DNA of 64,000 nt from an uncultured Faecalibacterium sp. (GTDB lineage: Bacteria; Bacillota; Clostridia; Oscillospirales; Ruminococcaceae). A program made the translations under genes and the position numbers. The stretch is taken from the NCBI GenBank assembly GCA_934511465.1, contig CAKSWG010000001.1, positions 1 through 64,000 on the forward strand. The letters are read 5' to 3'. Of this stretch, positions 59,100 to 64,000 are shown in pieces (positions within the stretch are counted from its first letter, which is position 1; every line of letters begins with the position of its first letter). A model generated the notes under the pieces. The model was not told the DNA's origin and made no database searches. It was given only the letters and a program-made list of their open reading frames with translations.

Positions 59100-59930
59100 T
59101 TACTTGCGCTTTTTCGGAGCATTGCCCTTGCCCACCGGGCCGCGGGGACGGCGCTCGGCAGCCTTGGACTGCACTGCGGCGCTGCGGGTCTGGGCGCGGC
59201 CCTTGGCGGCGGCAGCGCGCAGACCGTTGATCTCCGCCTTGGTCAGCTCGCGATAGGTGCCGGGCTTGAGCATCCCCAGCTTCACAACGCCTTCAGCGTT
59301 GCGCTTCAGGCGCACCACCTCAAAGCCCACGGTCTCGCACATACGGCGGATCTCACGGTTCTTGCCCTCTTTCAGGGTCATTTCCATCACGGTACGGCCC
59401 GGCTCATCGGTGACAACATTGATGGCGCAGGGCATGGTTTTGGTGCCATCGTCCAGCACTACGCCACTGCTCAGCTTCAGGATCTGGCTCTCGTCAGCGC
59501 GGGGCTGCACAGTGACACGGTACAGCTTGGAGATGCCGCCCGACGGATGCGTAACAGCCTGTGCAAAGGCGCCGTCGTTGGTCATGAGCAGCAGGCCCTC
59601 GCTGTCCTTATCCAGACGGCCCACCGGATACAGGCGGGCCGGGATATCGCTGACAAGCTCCATGACGGTCTTGCGGCCCAGTTCATCGCTGGCGGTGGTG
59701 ACATAGCCGCGGGGCTTGTACAGGGCCAGATAATACATCTGCTGATCCTTGCGGATATAGATGCGCTCATCGTCCACGTGCAGCACATCGCGGTTGGGGT
59801 CCATCTTGTCGCCAACCTTGACGGGATGGCCGTTGACCTTGACACGGCCCTCGGCAATGATCTGCTCGGCTGCACGGCGGGAGCAAAGCCCCTGCTCAGC
59901 CATGATCTTCTGAATACGTTCTTCTGCCAT
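59100..59930 (-). CDS. rluB: 23S rRNA pseudouridine synthase RluB/RsuA family
   Basis: 276 aa. N-terminal S4 domain (residues 2-60, LCSRRAAEQIIAEGRVKVNG), catalytic domain with GRLDKDSEGLLL (catalytic Asp near 105) and KEGKNREIRRM. Fits the Firmicute RluB next to scpAB that modifies 23S rRNA; an RsuA-like target cannot be excluded. The last ~40 residues are a basic, low-complexity tail. Confidence 0.92.
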   Translation of the reverse strand: MAEERIQKIMAEQGLCSRRAAEQIIAEGRVKVNGHPVKVGDKMDPNRDVLHVDDERIYIRKDQQMYYLALYKPRGYVTTASDELGRKTVMELVSDIPARLYPVGRLDKDSEGLLLMTNDGAFAQAVTHPSGGISKLYRVTVQPRADESQILKLSSGVVLDDGTKTMPCAINVVTDEPGRTVMEMTLKEGKNREIRRMCETVGFEVVRLKRNAEGVVKLGMLKPGTYRELTKAEINGLRAAAAKGRAQTRSAAVQSKAAERRPRGPVGKGNAPKKRK

Positions 59931-60040
59931 AATAAAAACTCCTTGTGCGCCTCCCGGCGCTCAAAACGCGCACCTCTCCCCTGCTTTGGGGTGCGGGTGC
60001 GCTTGTATCAAAACTGCGGGGCGGAAGCCCGCAGTTACGG

Positions 60041-60123
60041 CTTGGGTCGACTCCTTCCACCGCTGACGCGGTCTCCCTCTCTCGGAGAGGGAGCTGGCAT
60101 CGCGCAGCGATGACTGAAGGAGT
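60041..60123 (+). repeat. Dispersed palindromic repeat, type R, copy 4 (single unit)
   Basis: ACTCCTTCCACCGCTGACGC, then TCCCTCTC-TCG-GAGAGGGA, GCTGGCATCGCGCAGCGATG and ACTGAAGGAGT. It is a complete palindrome-rich unit whose ends ACTCCTTC and GAAGGAGT are inverted repeats. Ends right at the ytfJ stop. Confidence 0.7.
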
Positions 60124-60531
60124 TTACTGCTCAGCAGGAGCAGCGGGTTCTTCCTTCTTTTCGTCCTTCTTGATAAGGGCTGCAACCTTGTCCACCAGCT
60201 CCGGCAGCATGGTCAGCGCGCGGTCGATGGTGTTGGAAGTATCGGACAGCTGGATGGTGCGCACGCAGCCATCCTTGACCACCAGAAATGCCACGGGCTG
60301 GATGTTCACGCCCGCGCCGGAACCGCCGCCGAACAGGTCCTTGTTGGCAGCGTTCTTACCATCAAAATCGGTGCCGCCGGAAGCAAAACCGAAGGAAACC
60401 TTGGAGACCGGCAGGATGGTAGTGCCGTCCTCGGTGGTGATGGGCTTGCCGATGATGGTGTTGGAATCCACCATCTGGTGGATCTTCTCCATGGTAACGT
60501 TCATCAGGCCCTGAATGGGATGCTCAGCCAT
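60124..60531 (-). CDS. ytfJ: GerW/YtfJ-family sporulation-associated protein
   Basis: 135 aa. PIQGLMNVTMEKIHQMVDSNTIIG and PVSKVSFGFASGG, then a Gly-rich GGGSGAGVNIQPVAFLVV, are the YtfJ (GerW) signature. In spore formers it is needed for germination; it also occurs in related non-sporulators. AAAGGAG supports the ATG at 60531. It follows the DUF2953 gene as in Bacillus ytfI-ytfJ. Confidence 0.93.
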   Translation of the reverse strand: MAEHPIQGLMNVTMEKIHQMVDSNTIIGKPITTEDGTTILPVSKVSFGFASGGTDFDGKNAANKDLFGGGSGAGVNIQPVAFLVVKDGCVRTIQLSDTSNTIDRALTMLPELVDKVAALIKKDEKKEEPAAPAEQ

Positions 60532-60609
60532 AAAACAGCTCTCCTTTATCGTTTGATGCGGGCAAATGCCCGTTGTCTGCGGATCCTGGTACACGTATAG
60601 TGTACCACA

Positions 60610-61359
60610 TTATAAGAAGATGTCCAATACTTTTTTGCGCCAGAACTCATACAGCACGCGCACCGCTGCGGCCACGATGAACAGTGCCTGCGCCGAAATG
60701 CGGCAGGACACACGGTCCTCCACGGTGGGCGCGGCGCTGCCGAAGTCCGGCAGGATACGCAGCTCATCGAATTGCAGCCAGATAAACCGGTCCAGCACGC
60801 CCAGCATCGGGTACAGCCACGCTTGCAGCTTGCCGTAATTGCGGGCGGCTGCGGCAGGGTCCTCCCCGCGCACACCGAGACATACGCGAATTTTGGTGAT
60901 GCGCAGTGCGCCGAACACCGCTTTTGTCAGGATGCCTGCACCTTTGAGCATGGTGCAGATGATCTCCAGCGTGATCTTTGCCTTTTTGCGCGGCTTGGCG
61001 GGCTTTTGCGCCTTGGCCGCATCCGCAGCGGCCTTTTTGCGGGCCTTTTCCTCTGCTTTTCTGCGCTTGCGCTCAGCGCGCCATGCTGCAAATTTTGCCT
61101 TCACTCTGCCAAAGCCTTTGGGCGGCTCCGGATTTTCCGGCGCGGGCGGCGGCTCCGGCTTCGGGTACTGGAACACCGGGAAAGTAACGCCCAGTGCGCC
61201 GGCTTTTACCGTGAACACGCCATGCTCCCAACAGAGGTCTGCACAAAAGGGACAAAGCAGCAACAGCAGTGCCAGCACCAGAACCACCAGCAGCAGGATG
61301 CCGATCACTTTGAGAATAAACAGCAGCACCGCGCCCAGCGCGGCGAGGAATGTTCCCAT
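60610..61359 (-). CDS. DUF2953 membrane protein (YtfI-like)
   Basis: 249 aa. An N-terminal membrane helix (residues ~8-36), a highly charged Lys/Ala/Glu-rich middle (about 75-125, likely coiled or disordered), and a C-terminal domain with TKIRVCLGVRGEDPAAAA typical of DUF2953. Encoded just upstream of ytfJ and 3 bases after scpB. Function unknown. Confidence 0.82.
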   Translation of the reverse strand: MGTFLAALGAVLLFILKVIGILLLVVLVLALLLLLCPFCADLCWEHGVFTVKAGALGVTFPVFQYPKPEPPPAPENPEPPKGFGRVKAKFAAWRAERKRRKAEEKARKKAAADAAKAQKPAKPRKKAKITLEIICTMLKGAGILTKAVFGALRITKIRVCLGVRGEDPAAAARNYGKLQAWLYPMLGVLDRFIWLQFDELRILPDFGSAAPTVEDRVSCRISAQALFIVAAAVRVLYEFWRKKVLDIFL

Positions 61360-61362
61360 GCG

Positions 61363-61917
61363 TTACCCCTCACTTTCCTGCAATGATGCGTTGCTTTCGT
61401 CCGCTGCGGGTGCGTGTACCGGCGGCAGGTCCGCAATGCTGGAAAGGCCGAACACCCGCAAAAAGGCATCCGTGGTGCGGAAGCTCACCGGACGGCCCGG
61501 CAGGTCCAAGCGGCCTGCTTCCTCAATGAGGCCCTTTTCCAAAAGGCCCGACACACTGGACGAGGAATCCACGCCGCGCACCTGCTCGATGAACGCGCGG
61601 GAAACCGGCTGGTTATAGGCGATCACGGTCAGGGTCTCCATGGCGGCGGGGCCCAGCGGCACGGCGCGGCGGCTGTCCAGCACGCGGCGCACACAGTCGG
61701 CCCATTCGGTCTTGGTGGCAAGCTGCCAGCGGGTGTTCAGATGCAGCAGGCACAGGCCGCTGTCCTCTTTGGTGTAGCGCTCCCGCAGCGCTTCCAGCGC
61801 GGCTTCCACGCTGACCTGCGGCAGCTGCACCGCCTGTGCCAGCTTGTCCGCGCCAATGGGTTCTGCGCAGGCAAACAGCATGGCCTCCACGGCAGCACGG
61901 ATCTGTTTCTGGTTCAT
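61363..61917 (-). CDS. scpB: Segregation and condensation protein B
   Basis: 184 aa. Tandem winged-helix kleisin partner of Smc-ScpA. N-terminal AAVEAMLFACAEPIGADKLA and C-terminal TVIAYNQPVSRAFIEQVRGVDSSSSVSGLLEKGLIEEAGR are diagnostic. ATGA overlap with scpA. Confidence 0.96.
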   Translation of the reverse strand: MNQKQIRAAVEAMLFACAEPIGADKLAQAVQLPQVSVEAALEALRERYTKEDSGLCLLHLNTRWQLATKTEWADCVRRVLDSRRAVPLGPAAMETLTVIAYNQPVSRAFIEQVRGVDSSSSVSGLLEKGLIEEAGRLDLPGRPVSFRTTDAFLRVFGLSSIADLPPVHAPAADESNASLQESEG

Positions 61918-62636
61918 TCTTTCTCCTTATCACGTTGGATGCGGCCCCGCTGCATGGTCAGCCCGCCTTCATCATCCAGAGTCACGCGGCCGCCGCGCAC
62001 CAGCTCCAACAGAGCCAGAAAGGTGGCTACATTGGTGCTGCGGGTCTGTTGGCGGCTGAACAACTGGCTCATTCTGGCCGCTGTGCCGCCAATAAGCCGC
62101 CGCAGGATATACACCACCCGGCTCGTCACCGACACCATGGGCGCTGTGACCAGCGGCTCGAACTGCTGCTGCGTGGGCTCTCGGCGCAGCTTTGTGCGGC
62201 CGGAAAGTGCAGCCCAGTAGTCTGCCAGCACCTGCGGCGCATGGTGCAGCGCATACGTATTATCAAACTCCATCTGCATGGGCTGGCGCACGAACACCGG
62301 CGCTTCTTCGGCTTTCTGGCGCAGCAGCGCGGCCATGCGGCGGCACTGGTCGTATTCGATCAGCTGGCCGGTGAACTCCTGCTTCATGCGTTCGCCCTCT
62401 TCGCTGCGGGGCAAGAGCAGATAGCTTTTCATCTCCACCAGCCGCGCGGCCATCTCAATAAAGGCACTGGCGGCTTCCGGGTCCGGGTCGGCCTGTTCCA
62501 CCGTGCGGGTGTACTGATCGATCAGCTCCAGAATGGGAATGTTGTGCAGGTCCATTTTATGTTTGGCCACAAGGGCCAGCAATAATTCCAGCGGGCCGTC
62601 AAAATCTTCCAGATGAAAGGTCATTTCCTCTGCCAC
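61914..62636 (-). CDS. scpA: Segregation and condensation protein A
   Basis: 240 aa. Kleisin subunit bridging Smc heads in chromosome condensation. N-terminal FDGPLELLLALVAKHKMDLHNIPI is the family hallmark; the C-terminal winged-helix has FLALLELVRGGRVTL. The start is a GTG at 62636; ATG four codons later is possible. Three bases after the M50 protease gene. Confidence 0.95.
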   Translation of the reverse strand: MAEEMTFHLEDFDGPLELLLALVAKHKMDLHNIPILELIDQYTRTVEQADPDPEAASAFIEMAARLVEMKSYLLLPRSEEGERMKQEFTGQLIEYDQCRRMAALLRQKAEEAPVFVRQPMQMEFDNTYALHHAPQVLADYWAALSGRTKLRREPTQQQFEPLVTAPMVSVTSRVVYILRRLIGGTAARMSQLFSRQQTRSTNVATFLALLELVRGGRVTLDDEGGLTMQRGRIQRDKEKE

Positions 62637-62639
62637 GGT

Positions 62640-63314
62640 TCACATCACCGCCCCGATGCTGGCATAGTAAATGGAATACGCGATCTTATCAATGTAGCCG
62701 GTGCCCGCGCTCAGCAGGCTCCATACTGCGTTGTTCAGGTAGTACAGCGGCGTATCCAGCGCGCCGAACCACACCGCCGCCAGCAGCGCGATCATGATAT
62801 AGCGCTCGTATTTCATCAGGCCAAAGTAGATGCGCCGGGGCAGCACCACCAGCAAAATGCGGCTGCCATCCAGCGGCGGCACCGGGATAAAGTTGAACAC
62901 CGCGAGGCTCACGTTCATCAGCACAAGGTATTGCAGAAACATGGCAATGTAGATCGTGGCGTTGTTCACCGGTGCCCAGTAATACATGAGCTTCCACACC
63001 ACCATGCCCACATAGGCCAGAAGGATGTTTGCCGCAGGGCCTGCCAGCGCGGTAAGGGCCATGCCCCACTTCGGGTTTTTGAAGTTGCGGGGATCGGTGG
63101 AGACCGGCTTTGCCCAGCCCACGCCCGCAAACACCATGCACAGGGTGCCCAGCAGGTCGAAATGGGCAAGTGGATTCAGCGAAAGACGGCCCTGCCGCTT
63201 TGCGGTATCATCGCCCAACAGCCATGCCGCCAGCGCGTGGCCGCACTCGTGGAACGGAATGGCCACCAGCGCCACCAGTGCGCGGATGAGGTAATAGATG
63301 CCCTGAGATGTCAT
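62640..63314 (-). CDS. Site-2 protease family membrane metalloprotease (M50)
   Basis: 224 aa, about six helices. Zinc motif H22-E23-C-G-H26 in the first helix and the third ligand motif FNFIPVPPLDGSR near residue 150 place it in the compact M50B group without a PDZ domain. Substrate unknown. GCAGGAG precedes ATG 63314, and it opens the M50-scpA-scpB-ytfI-ytfJ-rluB operon. Confidence 0.93.
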   Translation of the reverse strand: MTSQGIYYLIRALVALVAIPFHECGHALAAWLLGDDTAKRQGRLSLNPLAHFDLLGTLCMVFAGVGWAKPVSTDPRNFKNPKWGMALTALAGPAANILLAYVGMVVWKLMYYWAPVNNATIYIAMFLQYLVLMNVSLAVFNFIPVPPLDGSRILLVVLPRRIYFGLMKYERYIMIALLAAVWFGALDTPLYYLNNAVWSLLSAGTGYIDKIAYSIYYASIGAVM

Positions 63315-63370
63315 AAGTGCTCCTGCCTTTTTTCGTTTTTTGTCCGGCCAAGGCAGGACTGATACTATAT

Positions 63371-63399
63371 ATAATACTATTTTTTGAGGTTTTAGACAA
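63371..63399 (-). promoter_or_regulatory. Promoter for the M50-scpAB operon
   Basis: Minus strand TTGTCT (63399-63394), 17-base spacer, TATTAT (63376-63371). Confidence 0.6.
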
Positions 63400-63404
63400 G
63401 GGGG

Positions 63405-63593
63405 TATTACTCCTTCCACCACTAACGCGGTCCCCCTGTTCCCCCTTTTGTCACTTACGTGACATCTTCCCCCGGCCGGGGGAAGTCTTTCTCGCGGAGG
63501 GAGGCCTTGGCAGTGCGGCAAAGTTTATGATCTTGCCAATGGCTCTCCCTTTGGGAGAGCTGTCGAACAAAGTGAGACTGAGAGGGCGAGCAT
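63405..63593. repeat. Dispersed palindromic repeat, type R, copy 5 (head-to-head pair)
   Basis: Left half inverted: ACTCCTTCCACCACTAACGC, CATCTTCCCCCGGCCGGGGG and GGAGGCCTTGGCA (63405-63512). Right half direct: TGCCAATGGCTCTCCCTTTG, GGGAGAGCTG, ACTGAGAGGGC (63535-63587). The left half is the inverse complement of the right half of the 57.3-kb copy. Confidence 0.78.
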
Positions 63594-63637
63594 GCTTACC
63601 TGTTTTCCAAAAACCGCAATATTTTTTGAAAAAGGGC

Positions 63638-63666
63638 TTGCATTTTGCGGGGCAATCTGTTACAAT
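63638..63666 (+). promoter_or_regulatory. Promoter for rpmB
   Basis: TTGCAT (63638-63643), 17-base spacer, TACAAT (63661-63666). Confidence 0.75.
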
Positions 63667-63718
63667 AGTCAAGCTGATTATTTTGGTTCCCTACTTCACT
63701 ACAGGAGGTGCAAGTACC

Positions 63719-63907
63719 ATGGCTAAATGTGAATGCTGCGGCAAGGGTGTGACCTTTGGTATCAAGGTCTCTCACTCTCATCGTCGTTCCAACCGTACCT
63801 GGAAGCCGAATGTCCGTCGTGTCAAGGCGGTCGTTGAGGGTTCTCCCAAGTACGTCTACGCATGCTCCCGTTGCCTGCGCGCTGGCAAAGTTACCCGCGC
63901 TGTCTAA
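63719..63907 (+). CDS. rpmB: 50S ribosomal protein L28
   Basis: 62 aa. Large-subunit protein. MAKCECCGKGVTFG and the second Cys pair in YACSRCLRAGKV mark the zinc-binding C+ form; the NRTWKPNVRRV core is typical. AGGAGG is nine bases before the ATG at 63719. Single-gene unit with its own terminator. Confidence 0.97.
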   Translation: MAKCECCGKGVTFGIKVSHSHRRSNRTWKPNVRRVKAVVEGSPKYVYACSRCLRAGKVTRAV

Positions 63908-63920
63908 TTTGGTGTATGTG

Positions 63921-63953
63921 GCCGGTCACTTTGTCGAGTGGCCGGCTTTTTTT
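63921..63953 (+). terminator. Terminator of rpmB
   Basis: GCCGGTCACT (63921-63930) pairs with AGTGGCCGGC (63937-63946, one wobble), then seven T residues. Confidence 0.9.
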
Positions 63954-63975
63954 GTTGCTATAAGGAGAAAATGCA

Positions 63976-64000
63976 ATGGCTCTGCCCAATGACCCCATCA
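63976..64000 (+). CDS. Start of a possible DUF4250 protein (3' end outside window)
   Basis: Only eight codons are visible, MALPNDPI. AAGGAG is eight bases upstream of this ATG. The opening recalls small DUF4250 proteins that begin with LPKDP-like sequence, but with so few residues this is a guess. Confidence 0.35.

Noticed and set aside
45345-63593. CRISPR array
   Set aside because: The repeats are few, irregularly spaced over 18 kb, palindromic and intergenic, with no spacers or cas genes.

Overview
The window looks like a chromosomal segment of a GC-rich low-redox gut Firmicute of the Ruminococcaceae/Oscillospiraceae, most like Faecalibacterium or a close relative. This is inferred from protein character: clostridial housekeeping order, a SCIFF peptide with its radical-SAM maturase, SpoIVA/SipL/GerW-type proteins, an archaeal-type AspRS, and the C+ form of ribosomal protein L28. 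No 16S gene is present, so the species is not proven. No prophage, plasmid module or CRISPR array is visible.

Layout. 1-0.7 kb: end of tyrS, then a hairpin-rich possible mobile remnant. 1-5.7 kb (minus): lysine/DAP operon asd-dapA-dapB followed by a CapA-like protein and a free-standing aspartokinase-type ACT protein. 5.9-12.5 kb (plus): queA-tgt (queuosine), yajC, two membrane proteins, radA and a Xer-type recombinase. 13.1-20 kb (minus): CwlD-like amidase, then phoH-ybeY-era-yqzL-recO-mutS2. 20.2-31.6 kb: a ten-gene, tightly overlapped minus-strand operon for a selenium-dependent molybdenum hydroxylase (three xanthine-dehydrogenase-type subunits, YqeC, SelD, YedF, a NifS-like enzyme, DUF3343, XdhC, YqeB), with a divergent MocA-like nucleotidyltransferase and an NCS2 purine permease. 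31.8-39.1 kb (minus): RmlD-like reductase, AzlCD, SipL-like protein, Orn/Lys/Arg-decarboxylase-like enzyme, SCIFF maturase and peptide, DUF2508. 39.3 kb: tRNA-Gln(CUG). 39.5-45 kb: Tat-exported 5'-nucleotidase, oleate hydratase, SpoIVA. 45.5-52.3 kb: AspRS, sugar transferase, GH31 glucosidase, MATE pump, acetyltransferase. 52.5-54.6 kb: GntR regulator-pyrB-pyrI. 55.1-58.8 kb: LytTR/GHKL two-component pair and an NSS transporter. 59.1-64 kb: M50 protease-scpA-scpB-ytfI-ytfJ-rluB on the minus strand, then rpmB and the start of a DUF4250-like gene.

How it fits together. The most coherent specialised system is the selenium/molybdenum purine-hydroxylase locus: the permease would bring in purine, the three-subunit enzyme would oxidise it, SelD would make selenophosphate from selenide, and YedF, the NifS homologue, DUF3343, YqeB, YqeC, XdhC and MocA would build and insert the Mo-cytosine dinucleotide and labile selenium. 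No selA, selB or tRNA-Sec is seen, so SelD looks like an orphan SelD serving the cofactor; this class is already described.

From about 45 kb onward the intergenic gaps carry a family of palindromic dispersed repeats, mostly as head-to-head pairs, and a second repeat type flanks the AspRS gene. I see neither type in the first 45 kb. Many starts given here were moved inward from the longest reading frame because a Shine-Dalgarno sequence or family alignment fits better.
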